NCBI RefSeq assembly: GCF_021869535.1 | Contig: NW_026262679.1 | Location: 80,039,143 to 80,103,142, forward strand | Source of the DNA: Mytilus californianus | Taxonomy: Eukaryota; Mollusca; Bivalvia; Mytilida; Mytilidae | Length of the DNA stretch: 64,000 nucleotides | Direction of reading: 5' to 3' | Shown: positions 1-12,200 of the stretch, piece by piece | Position numbering within the stretch: the first letter of the stretch is position 1 | How the letters are laid out: the number at the start of each line of letters is the position of its first letter | Notes under the pieces: model-generated | The model's database searches: none | What the model saw: the letters and a program-made list of their open reading frames with translations, nothing else | Told to the model about the DNA's origin: nothing | Translations under genes and position numbers: made by a program

Positions 1-1
1 G

Positions 2-427
2 AAAGAGTATGCTGAATCAGTATTGCGCAGACTGAAGGAAAAATCAGAACGTGCTAAGAAAAGTAACGGTAACGTCCCACGTGCAGATCAAGTAAATTCA
101 ACCCCTGATCAACCTACAGACAACATTCCTGCACGTGACACAGATGATCTTATTCTTGAAAACATCAACAAATGTTCTGACGAGGAGGCCACTGATAACG
201 ACGATAAAGTGCGCAAAAAATGCGAACAGAAACAAAATAGTAGAACAAACGCAGACGGAAGTCTACAAAAAAACAATGGTCTGAAAGGTATTGACAAGGA
301 TGGAAAGAACGATGCAGATATTAAGCTAAATACGAGGAAAAGAGCGCGTAAAACCGTTGTGTTTGCATCCGTGAATAGGGATAAGAAAGTCGAGGGTGGG
401 CAGTGCAATCCTGCATTCAAAGAATGA
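2..427 (+). CDS. 3' terminal coding part of an unrecognised lysine-rich protein
   Basis: The reading frame is open from the window edge (first full codon at position 2) to a TGA at 425-427, so this is the C-terminal 141 residues of a gene that begins upstream. The peptide is hydrophilic and mixed-charge. It has an Arg/Lys-rich start (RRLKEKSERAKK), an acidic middle and a basic cluster near the end (NTRKRARK), and no membrane segment or recognisable domain. The basic cluster could be a nuclear localisation signal. It runs straight into KTVVF, which fits the [RK]-x-V-x-F pattern of protein phosphatase 1 docking sites. I do not recognise the family, and the function is unknown. Coding is supported by length, the absence of repeat similarity and a poly(A) signal 314 bases downstream. 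An internal splice acceptor near the left edge cannot be excluded. Confidence 0.6.
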   Translation, partial: KEYAESVLRRLKEKSERAKKSNGNVPRADQVNSTPDQPTDNIPARDTDDLILENINKCSDEEATDNDDKVRKKCEQKQNSRTNADGSLQKNNGLKGIDKDGKNDADIKLNTRKRARKTVVFASVNRDKKVEGGQCNPAFKE

Positions 428-740
428 CATTTTTTTTTATTATTTGTCTTGGGTTATTCTGTTAAGAATCTAACGTTGTACATTAGAAAAAACTATCATC
501 TTATTAAAGGAAACTAATTGGTTCATAGCTTTTTAAAACATTATCAATTTTTATATTTTCTCTCTCTTTTTGTGAATGTAAATTACTGCTTTTTCTGTAA
601 ATACAGTGATATATTATTATTTGTTGTATTATTATCATTACATTCTTTTTTCAAATATAAAAGTAAAGGTTTAATGTGTCAGCCAAGAAATGAATTGTTT
701 TCTATTGTTGGAAATATTACAATGATTGTCATTTATTATG

Positions 741-746
741 AATAAA
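741..746 (+). promoter_or_regulatory. Poly(A) signal AATAAA for the upstream gene
   Basis: This is a canonical AATAAA 314 bases after the stop codon at 427, followed by T-rich sequence. It implies a 3' UTR of roughly 330-350 bases. Position and consensus support it, but no transcript evidence is available. Confidence 0.45.
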
Positions 747-1011
747 AATTTGTTTATGGTTCTTAATTTTTGTTGTTATTTAAATTTCTTCGGCCGTGAA
801 CTTTCAGTAGAAAAAATAATGCAGCACTTTGTCAATTCTTATTCTTGCTATTAAAAAATCAAGGTTTTTACTACTTTTAATTTGTGTATCCAGTTTTAGT
901 ATACTAGTCAACAAAAGAATCAATACAAGACAATACATTTTCCATAAATAATGAAATTGGATACACGAAACCAAGCTTATGTCCATTTTTGAATTAAGGA
1001 ATAATTACGAA

Positions 1012-1205
1012 ACTAAGGTTCAACTGGACTCCAGCAAAGTTGACCTTAAATGGATTCGGCTATTATTGTTAGGTCACTCTTGGTCATAAGCTCTTCACAT
1101 GTTTCGGTATTAATACGCACTTGACTTTCAAATAGTTGATTTTGATCGTATTTGATGAAGGTGAACCCAGAAAAGCTCTTCGCACGCATAAATTTTGTAA
1201 AGTGT
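1012..1205 (+). repeat. Dispersed repeat family F, copy 1
   Basis: The sequence contains the blocks CAAAGTTGACCTTA, TTCGGTAT, TGATGAAGGT and CGCATAAATTTTGTAA. The same blocks recur in order at 53795-54005 on this strand, and in reverse orientation at 19985-20430, 26675-27000 and across 42425-46030. I see no terminal inverted repeats or coding potential. Confidence 0.6.
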
Positions 1206-1384
1206 TATTTGTTAGTCATAAATGATCTGTTTCTTCTAATATGCAGTTCTTTTGATTGTAATTAAGTGTCTCTTTAAACAATAAAATAATACTATAAATG
1301 GTTTTTTTTTTGTAAGTATAAGCCCCACTTATGTTGTTAATTTTTAAAGGAAACTCAGATGATAGCGGTTATGTTCCAAATGTC

Positions 1385-1696
1385 GTAACTACAATCCCGT
1401 CCCCATTTACCCGAAAGTGACCTATCGTTTTAGACTTTTTACCTGGTTTGTACTAACATGAGCAACTCGACGGGTGCCACATGTGGAGAAGGATTTGCTT
1501 ATCCTTCCGGAGCAACTGAGATCACCCCCAGATTTTGGTGAGGTTCGTGTTGCCCAGTCTTATGTTTTCTATGTTGTTTTTTATGTACTATTGTTTGTCT
1601 GTTGGTCTTTTTGTTTTTTTAGCCATGGCGTTGTCAGTTAATTTTCGACTTATGAGTTTGAATGTCCCTTTGGTATCTTTCGCCTCTCTTTTGACC
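1385..1696 (+). repeat. Dispersed repeat family A, copy 1
   Basis: This is a roughly 300-bp repeat running from an ACAATCCCGTCC block, through CTTCCGGAGCA and GGTTCGTGTTG, to CGACTTATGAGTTTGAATGT. Copies occur at 29800-29975, 50790-50872 and 59672-59897 (+), and at 10541-10650, 40890-41052 and 48945-49132 (-). The short reading frame at 1535-1732 recurs in every copy with different stops, so it is repeat-derived. I know this repeat from mussel sequences, but no search was run. Confidence 0.65.
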
Positions 1697-1739
1697 AATA
1701 AAAAGGTTTTTTTAGTGCATATTTCAACATAATGTCAAA

Positions 1740-2900
1740 TAAAACATATTTTGCTGCAGCAAATTCAATACATAGTTTTCTACTCTATATGTAATTCGTT
1801 TGATGTTTCAATACATAAAATTACTTTACATCAACGATAACATTACTATCAATTTCTTAGTACAGTAAAGCAGACGTAAGGACTAACAATTATAGTTCAG
1901 AAAACGTTACGCATAAAATTACAGATAGGGTCATAGCACAGAAATATAAAAGATCTAGTCATTTTAGCAGTTACAGATAATAGTTATTTGCCATATATAA
2001 AGAAATTACTTATATTATAAATTTCAAAACTACGATTTCGCTTTAGGCCTCAGTTTTTGTTGCTTTTTTATTTGCTTTTTAAATTTGGTTTCTTATAACC
2101 TTGTCCTGGCATTTTGCAATGACCGGCCTACTGTCTTAGGAATTTTTTTTGTTTCTATTTCTTAAGTATTATCTTTTCATCTGGAATCTTCACTTTGATA
2201 TTATATGGTAAATCAATTATTTAACCTGTCTTATTCTATAGTGAATGCTGCATTGTTGTTTTCTAAGAAATGCTTACAAAAGTAAAGAATGATATTATTA
2301 ATTCAGGAGAAAGGTACACGGTCCTACTGACACATTGCTTACTCTTTGCTATAAAGGATAGCGAGTGTAAGAAAAATAAGACCGACACAAATTCAGTCAA
2401 GGACTGATTCCGCTTTTTTGACATTTTATCACAAATATCGAGGTCCCTTGTGGAAATTTTATTCCACCTGCAGGAATATAATAAAAACTGTTATTTTATA
2501 CCTAGCTTTTTATGTTTTTTTTTATTTATAACGCTAACAGAAATTTTCTTTAAGAAAGATTATAATTATATTGTTGTTCACTCATTGGGATTGTTGTTTT
2601 TTGGTAGGAAATTCAATTTGCTTATTAATAGTTTGAGGCAATATTCAAATTATCTTTTGTTATTCTACATTGAAATTCGGTTGCAGATTTATTCTATTAT
2701 AAGATCGTGTCCATTATATCATACGTTCAAATTATCATAAGATACAAATAAGTACTTAAAGTGACGTAAGGTATTTTAGCGGCTTAACTACCATAATGAA
2801 ATGAAAATTATATTTTGACTGTTTGAAAGATGACATTGATATGATATACTTAGTAATTAAATTAATTCAAGTCTCTAAAAAGGACAATGCCAAAGTTCAA
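1740..2900. other. AT-rich intergenic DNA without recognised features
   Basis: Only AT-rich, stop-dense sequence is visible. The 96-codon frame at 2450-2740 is Phe/Ile/Tyr/Leu-rich low-complexity translation of T-rich DNA and shows no family resemblance. Confidence 0.5.
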
Positions 2901-2908
2901 ATGAAGTG

Positions 2909-3065
2909 GATGTAAGCAATTATGGTAACCGTACGGCCTTCATCAATGAGGAAAATCCATACTGTATATGGTCGGCTATAAAAGGTCCCGACATGAAAAT
3001 ATGAAAAAATTCAATTGAGAAAACTAACGGTCTTATTCATAATAAAATAATTTACGAAAAATAAA
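2909..3065 (-). repeat. Dispersed repeat family B, reverse copy 1
   Basis: The blocks CCGTACGGCCTTCA, GGTCGGCTATAAAAGG and GAGAAAACTAACGG match, in reverse orientation, the full-length copies at 10225-10540 and 16790-17037. No coding capacity is seen. Confidence 0.6.
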
Positions 3066-3484
3066 TATGAAACATATTTACCATTCGTTTGCAATGTAAT
3101 ATGTTTTAGGTAAAATAACTATAATCCTGCAATTGCATTATTCACGAAGCACCTATTCACATTAAATTGTTTATGTTTTGTTTCTTTTTAATGATTTTTT
3201 TCATTCGAATATAAAAGGAAATTATGTATTTAATTTGCTACATTGTAATCCGGAAGGTAACGGAAGGAGAAAAAATGGCACTTAATGACATTTTAATCCG
3301 CATAACAAACACATTTTAAATGGTTAGTAGACAAGAGAAAAATTGCAAATCAAAGCTTTAAAAATACCCAATAGGTGAGGGTTTGGGTTGTGTGGTGTTT
3401 GAGTTGTAAAGCGGGGGAGGGATGGGGCAAATTAAAAACTACAAGTTGAAAAACGGCAGATAAGAAGTAGAAGATGGAAAGACA

Positions 3485-3690
3485 TTGTTTACTTGTTTGC
3501 AGGGAAGAGATGAATTGAGTTTCTATAGTCTGTAATTGATTAAAAACGTTGTTTACTTGTTTGCATGGTTTCTATAGTCTGTAATTGATTACAGACGTTG
3601 TTTTAACTACTTGTTTCCAAGGAAGGATTGAATGACGCTGTAAATTTATTTCCAGGGAAGTGTTGTAGTCTGTAATTGAGTTACAGATTT
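3485..3690. repeat. Imperfect short tandem repeat
   Basis: Three to four degenerate units share GTTTACTTGTTTGC and AGTCTGTAATTGA, spaced about 55-65 bases apart, and drift at the right side. It looks like a small local duplication, with no coding or structural RNA signal. Confidence 0.5.
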
Positions 3691-4463
3691 TCTAATTGAA
3701 ATCTAATTGCTTAGAACTTCTTGTACACAATTACGAACTATGGTAGATTGGTGCCCCCCTTAAATATTTAGTTTGTAACTTGTTTTCCAATTCCGGATGG
3801 GAACCAGACTTACCTCAACGTGTCTTTGGCAATCATACAACATCTCTTTTTTTATATATGACAATGCAAACTCGTTCAATCTTACATTCAGAGCATGTGT
3901 TTAAAAGTACAACCACAGCCGCTGAAAGGTATTCTGATAACAAATTTTCAATTGTTTTTTTTTAACAATTTTTACTTCACAATTAAGGAATGACCTTCAC
4001 TTACACTTTTAAAACTTGTGTGAACTCAGATGCTCCCTAAAAGTAATAAGAAATTGTGTGAATCTGGTAAATATATTCCTTAGTATTCAGCCAAGTTTTC
4101 ACAGCGAACTTAAACCTATCGAAATAATCACTTAAATTTACTATTATTAAAGATTACTTGAATCAATAGTTTGCTAGTTTGCAGCAATAATCTATAAAAA
4201 AAAAGATCTGATAAAATACAAAAAAAAAAGGGTTTGTAGATATTTTATCAGCTATTAATATATACAGGAAGTTAATAAAACGTAGTATTTCGCATCCAGC
4301 TTTTAGTGTAATATTATTTACAAAGCTAACGTTTTTTATAAATTGTACTTCAAATCTACCTTTTTGATAAATAGACTTATTAAAACAGATTATAATTATA
4401 CTATTGTTGTTCAACCACTGCGTGTGGTAATTTTGGCAATAAATGCCAAATAAAATGTTTCCT

Positions 4464-4640
4464 TGTTTGTTTTGTTTTGAATTTACATTTACACAGATTT
4501 TTCGGGCATTGCACAATATCGTGTCTTCTTGATAGTTAATAAAATGTTTTTTTTTTGTTTTGTTTTGAATTTTAATTTATACAGATTGTTCGGGCATTGC
4601 ACAATATCGTGTCTTCTTGATAGTCGTTTATAGATCTACC
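4464..4640. repeat. Two-copy tandem duplication, 88-bp period
   Basis: The block CGGGCATTGCACAATATCGT starts at 4503 and again at 4591. It is preceded in both places by TTGTTTTGTTTTGAATTT and followed by GTCTTCTTGATAGT. The second copy carries small T-run and point differences, so the duplication is fairly young. Confidence 0.75.
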
Positions 4641-4796
4641 AGAGACAAAAACTGTACATTTGTATGTCTGATTCAAGACTTCAAATTAAAAATCACCACA
4701 AATATGCACAGAACTTTAAAATCTTAAAATATAAATAAACTAAAAGATTTGAGGTATAGCTCATTCAGACAGTGACAGAAAAAATGTACTGTTGAG

Positions 4797-4915
4797 GACG
4801 TTACTACATGTGAAAACTTCCACGAATTACAACAACCATTGATAGAGTGTACATGTAGCAAGGCATAATTTCTAAAAATCATGTATTGTACTTATGACGT
4901 TACTACATGTGAAAT
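4797..4915. repeat. Short direct repeat
   Basis: GACGTTACTACATGTGAAA occurs near 4797 and again near 4896, about 99 bases apart. The sequence between them is unrelated. Confidence 0.5.
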
Positions 4916-4929
4916 CTACAATGACATAC

Positions 4930-6090
4930 AGCAACCTTAGTGTTGGTCGGTACAAAAAAATATCAGCAGATTACCAATCTGTGCTTGCTTTCAGGAATTG
5001 CTCGCCTTCGACACAGTGTAACATTGTTAATCATTATCTTATTTTTAAATTATCGGAACGATCTAAAGCTTGACACATTAAATTACAGTCTATATTTGTA
5101 GTCTTTATATTGTCCTCTAGAATGTATTTTGGTTATTTGTGTCGTTGGGTTGCTGTTTCATTGACGTATTCTACACATCTCTTTTTATTCATACCAATGT
5201 CTAGCTGCTTAAGTGTGTTTCTACAAGTAAATCTAAACATGGTTCAATAAGGAAATTTAAATGTGATCTCGAGTAAGTTAATAACAGTTATACAGAATAT
5301 GATAAAAACCTGATTTCCGGTCTTATTCTAAGATTAAAAATTATGACAAAGTATATAAGACAGTAAGTCAATGATCTTCAGTAAATAATAACTTGCAATC
5401 AATTTCTATTTGTCTTATTTTTGATAACCCGATCTTTTAAAGGCAATTATTTGTTGTATAAAACAAAAAAATACAAAGATTCCTTTGTGATTGTTTATTT
5501 CTTATATTACTTTTTTGAAATCCAGATATTGAATTTAGTTATAAAGCGTTGTTTTTCTTTATATCAAAGTGTATATAGAAAGATTTGTTTAGTGCTATTT
5601 TAACTAAAAACCTTAATGATTATTAATATTAACCTTCATGAAAAATAATCTTAATTGAATGACCTAGGATATTCTGATGAGTAATAAAGCAGATTATATT
5701 TTCTAGGTTATAAAAAGGAAAATGCAATAGGTTAAACGAATACATGTAAATAACGAATACGAGCAGTTCAAACAGAACACAAATTAAACACATTAATTTT
5801 ATGATTAAGCTATTAGTATTACTTCAATTTGTATTATATAGCAGATGGCTTTCCAAATATTCTTTCTTTTGATTTAAAAAATACCCCATCAAAACGAGGA
5901 GAAAAAATGGGAATAGATGTATTATTAAGATTAAAAATTACATCTAATGATCAAATACTCTAGATCAAATATAAGATCAGTAAAGAGTCCTTTTTGTGTT
6001 GATTAAAAAGGATAATGTGCATTTTAAAGATTGTTCAAATAGAGGGATTATCCTTCTCTTATGAACGCAGTTGATTAAAATTCTGCTTAT
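4930..6090. other. AT-rich intergenic DNA without recognised features
   Basis: No reading frame with protein-like composition, RNA gene or repeat end is visible here. The 60-codon frame at 5421-5603 is low-complexity and unsupported. Confidence 0.5.
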
Positions 6091-6095
6091 CTTAA

Positions 6096-6303
6096 GGGGT
6101 CTCATTGGGGATTGGGGGTCTGATCCCGGATCCCGCTTATTGTTTTGTCAGAATCCCGTATCCCGCTTATCATTGCAATAATAGCGCTAATAATTCCACG
6201 TGTCCCGCCCAACTATGTTTCTCGTTTTCACGCAAAATAATTTGACTTTCACGCGTCACGCTTACAAAAAATCGGCCAACCCGATAAGACCCCAATGAGA
6301 CCA
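6096..6303. mobile_element. ~205-bp MITE with GGTCTCATTGGGG ends
   Basis: GGTCTCATTGGGG at 6098-6110 has its exact reverse complement at 6290-6302. The interior is GC-richer than its surroundings and repeats a GATCCCG/ATCCCGCTTAT motif. There is no coding capacity, so this is a non-autonomous inverted-repeat element. A lone end fragment (GGTCTCATTGGGG) recurs near 27855. The target duplication is unclear, so the transposon superfamily is not assigned. Confidence 0.7.
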
Positions 6304-7419
6304 ACTCTAAAGAATGCATTGTCCATTTTGATGAAAATTGTAGACCAAACTCTACACATTTGGACCATACTACTAAGAGCAGTAGAATTTTTAAATCGTT
6401 CCGAGTTCAAAACTTTCATTTGGATACACTCCATTTTATTTCTTAAAGTTTAGATAAAGTTTTGACTTGCCATACACACACACATACGAACACAAAATTA
6501 TTTCCAATTCTTTATTTCATAATAGGGAATTTTATGAAATGACACACCCTTAAAAAAAGAAACAAATAAAAGGCAAACAGTGGCATTAATTAAAAACAAA
6601 GGCTAGATTTAGCTACACGAACAGCACTTAATCAGGAGATAAACTCCCTTTATTTACAGTTATACGTTTTTGGACGAATCCACAGATACGAAGTTCGAAC
6701 TTTGCAAATAAGCTACAAACATTAATACTGTTTGGTGGTCTTTCAAACAGTTAAAACCCCTCAAAAGGTAATTATATGAATTGAAGTATGGCTAACGCCT
6801 GCAGTTATCTCAATCAAACCGTTTCTCCAGAAATTCTGCAATTCCAATCAATACCTCCCATTGTGCTTTAACAAAAATACTAATATTGAGTTTTTAGCAG
6901 TCCAGTTTTATCATCACCATGTTTTCTCCGTCAATGACTGTCATTGTCTATTCAATATTTTTTGTATTCCAAATGTAATGATATCATGAAATTATAACGG
7001 GAAATTTGCTTTTGTAAACTTTATTTTAAAGATGAATAGGTGTGTAATGATCAACTGTCTTGTTTCTTGACCGTTTAAACAGAAGGGGAAGATACCAAAC
7101 GGACAATGGAAACTAATTGTTCGAATAAAAAATTGGATAAGTGTGATGGTTAGTTTCGAAACAGATGTGATTAAATTTTCGAAGAATAATTATATTTTTC
7201 AAAAATTGGAAAACTCCGAAAGGCTCTATGTGATGCGGCTTCAGCAAGTAAAATGTCTATATTTTCACACAGGCCAATTCTCTGGGAATTCAATTCTTAA
7301 CAAACATTTAATAATGGGTCTTTTATACTGACATCGTGGACCAATAACCTTGACAAAGGTCAAAAGGTCAAAAGTCAAGGTCATTTCGCAAATGGCGGAT
7401 TATGTGTTTTTTGTCATAT

Positions 7420-7618
7420 TTATGGGTTTTATGAGGGTTTTTGAGCTTTTTTCAATGGTACACAATTTTATTTAGAGGCCAGTTGAGGACCACCTCCGGG
7501 TGCGGGATTTTCCCGCTGCGTTGAAGACCCATTGGTGGCCTTCAGCTGTTGTGTGCTCTTTGGTCGGGTTGTTGTCTCTCTGACATATTCCCCATTTCCA
7601 TTCTCAATTTTATTCTAC
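7420..7618 (+). repeat. Dispersed repeat family D, copy 1
   Basis: The blocks CGCCTCCGGGTGCGGG-like, GTTGAAGACC, GGTTGTTGTCTCT and CCCCATTTCCATTCTCAA recur at 47880-48035. It is a non-coding dispersed repeat, familiar from mussel genomes. Confidence 0.65.
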
Positions 7619-7719
7619 GCCTATTAAAACACATATTTTACATTACGAAAATGAAAGACCTCTCAATTGTTCAAGAACAGTTGACATTTTAATTTTCTAT
7701 TGTTTTTCCTCAATTTGAA

Positions 7720-8000
7720 GCGCATTAGGGATATTGAGCCATATCCGTGGTCATCTTTGACACAGATACTCAAAAATGGTCAACCTACTCGTGGTGAGGT
7801 TCGTAAAACTTTCGAAAGGATGACTTTAACTCTACCAATAGGAACCGATGGTTCAATGGCTATATTGTAAGAAACAACATTCTATCAAGAACATCAGGAC
7901 AGAAACGCAAGTTCTGGAATATCATATCAACTAGAAGATATAATACACCATATGCAGGCGCTGCTGAAATGTTACTACATAGAAATGGAATGTTCTTAGT
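7720..8000 (-). pseudogene. Broken reverse transcriptase C-terminal fragment
   Basis: Read on the minus strand, the DNA gives a degraded peptide with FLCSNISAAPAYGV, VLDRMLFLT, FLLVELKSSFRKFYEPHH and VSVSKMTTDM, interrupted by stops and a frame change. These match, from memory, the C-terminal conserved block of a reverse transcriptase family abundant in mussel genomes (PAYGVYISQLIRYSRA, then FLDRGLLLTRKLLNQGF, then LRKFYGRHHDL). The catalytic palm domain is absent. This is a dead 5'- or 3'-truncated retroelement fragment, and its exact class (Penelope-like or another non-LTR type) cannot be settled here. Confidence 0.6.
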
Positions 8001-8492
8001 TGACAAGCAGAATTCATCTCTTATCGTTTTTTTTTCATTGTCAATTTTAAGATGTGAACTTCACTCAAGAACTAAATTCTTTTCCATGAAGTTACTTCGT
8101 CCAATTCAGCAAATACTTAGTACATCATTCAAACTAACATATTTTGATGAAAATTTAATTGATTATGTAATTGTACTTTAATTAATGTAGCAATTCAATC
8201 TGGCCAAATTTACACAGGTTAGAAGCTTTAGACGATTCTATTATATATAATTAAAAAATATTTTCGGTTTTGATGCCTCAAAATGAAAGATATATTTGGT
8301 TTTCAAAAGTTTGTAGCTGACCGTATATGCTTAGGTTGTTACAGAAACACAGTGACCCAAAAACTAAAATCGGTATCATGGGTTTATACCAAGATAACTT
8401 GAGGAAAATGTATTTAATTAAGTAAACACTCAAATGTATTAGAGTTCATTCGAATTCTTAGTTTTACGTCGTTTGTTTTGTTTGTTTCATTT

Positions 8493-8776
8493 TTATGCCC
8501 CACCTAGGGGCATTATGTTTTTTTCGGTCTGTGCGTCCGTTCGTTCGTCCGTCCGTTCGTCCGCCTGTCCCGCTTCAGGTTAAAGTTTTTGGTCAAAGTA
8601 GTTTTTGATGAAATTGAAGTCCAATCAACTTGAAACTTAGTACACATGTTCCCTATGATATGATCTTTCTCATTGTAATGCCAAATTAGAGTTTTGACCC
8701 CAATTTGACGGTCCACTGAACATAGAAAATGATAGTGCGAGTGGGGCATCCGTGCACTATGGACACATTCTTGTTT
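8493..8776. repeat. Molluscan dispersed repeat with TGCCCCACCTAGGGGCA hairpin end
   Basis: The sequence starts at a small palindrome (TGCCCC...GGGGCA), followed by a GTCCGTTCGTTCGTCCGTCC-type run. It continues with blocks such as CAACTTGAAACTTAGTACAC and CCACTGAACATAGAAAATGA, and ends near GAGTGGGGCATCCGTG and ACACATTCTTGTTT. I recognise it as a widespread bivalve repeat. The minus-strand frame at 8513-8749 (RTNGRTNERTHRPKK end) is only this repeat translated. Confidence 0.65.
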
Positions 8777-9089
8777 AATTATTAATTATGATGGTATCAT
8801 TGTCATACTTATTATACTTATTCACTGCATTATATTTTGGATAGATCGTAATTTCTATGTTAAAGAGATGCTTTTAAAATTTAGCACTGCAGGCTTTTAG
8901 TTACTGATCTATCTCCAAGATACTTAAAGGATAAATTATCGATAATCAACAGTCGTTTGAATTAATGATGGGTTTTCTAGTTTTAATTCAACAGACACTG
9001 ATCTATAAACTGTACATTATGGATTTTGAAAGTCTGAATTTGAAAACTATGAAAATTTCTACAAATCAAAATCATGATCTTCACGCTGC

Positions 9090-9216
9090 ATGAAAATGGC
9101 AAATAATTCAACAACAGCTAACACTAATGGCGCGGTAGCTATTGTAAATAACTTGACATGGGATGATGCAACATGGATTTTAACCAGTTCTTTCATTATT
9201 TTCACTATGCAATCTG
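9090..9216 (+). CDS. AMT: AMT exon 1: start codon, N-terminus and start of helix 1
   Basis: This exon encodes residues 1-42 plus one base of codon 43, from MKMANNSTT through LTWDDATWILTSSFIIFTMQSG. The donor GTATGT follows at 9217. The upstream in-frame stop at 9075-9077 excludes a longer N-terminus. The TTCAACAG at about 8986-8993 is a possible acceptor for a spliced 5' UTR, which is inference only. Confidence 0.9.
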
Positions 9217-12200
9217 GTATGTTTTTGTTAAATATTTTTGATATGATCCGAATTTATTGTGTTAATGTACTGTAGTTTTTTTGGTTTTTTTTATGTTGAA
9301 TTGGTTTTTTTTTGTTTTTTTTTTTTAGAAATATTACTAAATAACTAAAGATTAATGTAAAGTAATGTGGTAATGAAAAAATCTTTTTTGAACCTACATA
9401 ACTAACTTTCATTAACTGTGCATTTGTTGTCCGACAAAAAATTTATCACAAACAATATGAACGCGTAAACAATCAGATCTAGAGGATACCGTAAATACAT
9501 TAGTAGAAAAACCTGACAGAAAATCATGTCTGAAATGGACAAGAGAGGTGAAAGATACCGAAGGGATATTCAAACTCGTCATGAAAGACCCTCTTTCATC
9601 CTATTGTAAAAATTGGTGTAAATAGGGAAAATCTGATAAAAAATTTCTTGATTCTTATTTAAATAAATGTATGAATGTTGTGGATATTCGAATATCACAT
9701 TTTGAAAATAACTTGGAAATAAACAAAAGAATACATAATACGCCTTTTTCTAGAATAAGAAACAAACTTCAAGTACTTGCAAAGCGGTTTGTGTTTGTAC
9801 CGGCCGACAAAGAAGATAACAATTTGGTGGTGGTATGACGTAAATACTACATTCAGGTCAGTGCGCTCCACAGAGAGTCATATACTAAACAGTCTTATCA
9901 TAACCACATCACAGCTTAATGCCTCTTCTGAACATTTGAAGGTCCCTACTATGTTTTGGTTACTAAGTACCTAAACTACACAAAAAACCCGTAAAATATC
10001 TTTTCATCTCGGCCTCTAGTAAGTGTTCTACAACTAACCTTTCAGTGCTTTTAACTAGTTCCTTAACTACTATCAAAGAACTGGCCATTAACTATTGTAA
10101 TAAAACATATGAAAATAGTGGAAGTAACTATTTTTGGAGTGTAAAAAAATCTTTGTATGTTTTAGATAAATTGCGTGAATTTGGTGGTCCTTTTGATTCT
10201 GCTGACAGATTTGACTTTTCAACTCTTATCACACATTCTGTATGTGTCTGTCCAAAGTCAGAAGCCTGTAATTCAGTTGATATAGTTTGTTGTTGTATAC
10301 CATATTTGTATTTCGTTCATTGTTTTTTGCATAAATCAGACCGTTAGTTTTCTCGTTTGAATTGTTTTACATTTGTCATTTCGGGGCCTTTTATAGCTGA
10401 CAATGCGGTATGGGTTTTGCTCATTGTTGAAGGTCGTACGATGACCTATAGTTGTAACCTTCTATGTCATTTGGTCTCTGGTGGCGAGTTGCCTCATTGG
10501 CAATTATACCACATCTTCTTATTTTTATATTATAAGTCGAAAAAAAACTGACAATCCCATGACAAAAAAACGAAAAACGACGAAAAGACAAACAACAGTA
10601 CACAAAACACAACATAGAAATTTAAAGACTAAGCAAAACGAACCCAACCAAAATCAAGACGCATTTCTTTTCTTTTTTTTTCATTCATACTACCGCTAAC
10701 CACTGTATTTGAGTAATGAAAGATTGGTCAGTATTTTTGGCGAGGGCTGTCATTGTCTTTTCCCCAGGTTCCTTTATTTTGTTTGAAATATGCAGATCAC
10801 CGGTCGTGTTCGTCGAATTTCATTGAATCTTGCCATTTCTGTATTGTTTTATGAGTGAGTTGATAATCACTGTAAAACACCATATGCTAATATTCAAATG
10901 TTTGTTTAACTCACTTTATTCTTAAATATCACGGAGTTGATGGTTAGATAAGATAAACATTGAGAGCATGTATCTCATTTAGATTTCTTAATGATACATT
11001 TTTGATATATTAACCTTTTTTCACAGGTTTTGGCCTCTTAGAATCTGGTGCCGTGACCAGGAAAAATGAAGTAAACATAATGATTAAAAACGCTGCCGAT
11101 GTTATCTTTGGTGGCATCAGTTACTGGATGGTAGGATTTGGAATGAGTTTTGGAAAAGACGAAGGATCAAATAGATTTATAGGTGTAGGATATTTTTTCG
11201 TTGACTCCAATGGCCCGGATATGGGTCAGTTATTCGCAACATTTGTCTTTCAGTTATCCTTTGCGACCACAGCAACGACTATTGTGTCCGGTGCAATGGC
11301 TGAACGAACTAAATTAACATCCTACATGATATATAGTTTCTTTAACACATACGTTTACTGTATACCAGCGCATTGGGTGTGGGATAAAAATGGATTTTTA
11401 AACAAATTAGGATGCGTAGATATTGCAGGATCAGGAGTTGTACATCTATGTGGAGGAACGGCTGCATTGGTAGCTACCTTTTTGTTACAACCTCGTACAG
11501 GAAGATATGAAAATGGAGCACAACGCCCTACCTTAGGAAATCCAGTAAATACAATAATAGGGTTATTCATGCTATGGTGAGTACTTTTTTTCATGTTATT
11601 ATATGTTTTCCAGTATAAAGATAATCTGTTACATCAAAAATGTAACAATTTCACACGAAGTTACCGATGAATGCCACCTTCTTAGTTAATTAAATATCAT
11701 ATTTGAATTGGACTAATCAAATTACAAAAAGTTAAGGGCGAAATTAACATTATAAGAGAATTTATTAAAAACAATTATTGAAAAAACTAGTTTCAGGCAC
11801 AAGCTTACAACTTGAAACGAAGTATAGATATAAAGTAATTTTATAGTAAGCAATACTTGTAAAATTTATAACTGAAAAATTTAAAAGAGTTAAAAAAAAA
11901 CACATAGTTCTCTTCCTACATTAACCACTTATGTCTGTTTGGGTTGCCCACACAATTTTGTAAATATAACGGAATTATAAACATTTGTCACACAAGTGGC
12001 CATGGGAGGTTTACCTACCTATAAAACTAGGCTAAACCCACCATTTTCTTCGGAAAATGCCTGTTCAAAGTCAGGAATATGACAGTTGTTTTCAGTCGTT
12101 CCGTTGGTTGATATAGTCAGGCGTTTGGTTTTGTCAGGTTTTATGGACTTTCTTCCCCCTTTTTGAATTTACTAATACACTGATTGTATGTCCCATAAAT

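Noticed and set aside
109-420. Minus-strand frame of 103 codons
   Set aside because: It is the antisense shadow of the better-supported + strand frame and has hydrophobic low-complexity composition.
8513-8749. Arg/Thr-rich minus-strand frame
   Set aside because: It translates the GTCCGTTCGTCC stretch of a widespread molluscan repeat.
11355-11594. Minus-strand frame of 79 codons
   Set aside because: Antisense to AMT exon 2, which is certain.
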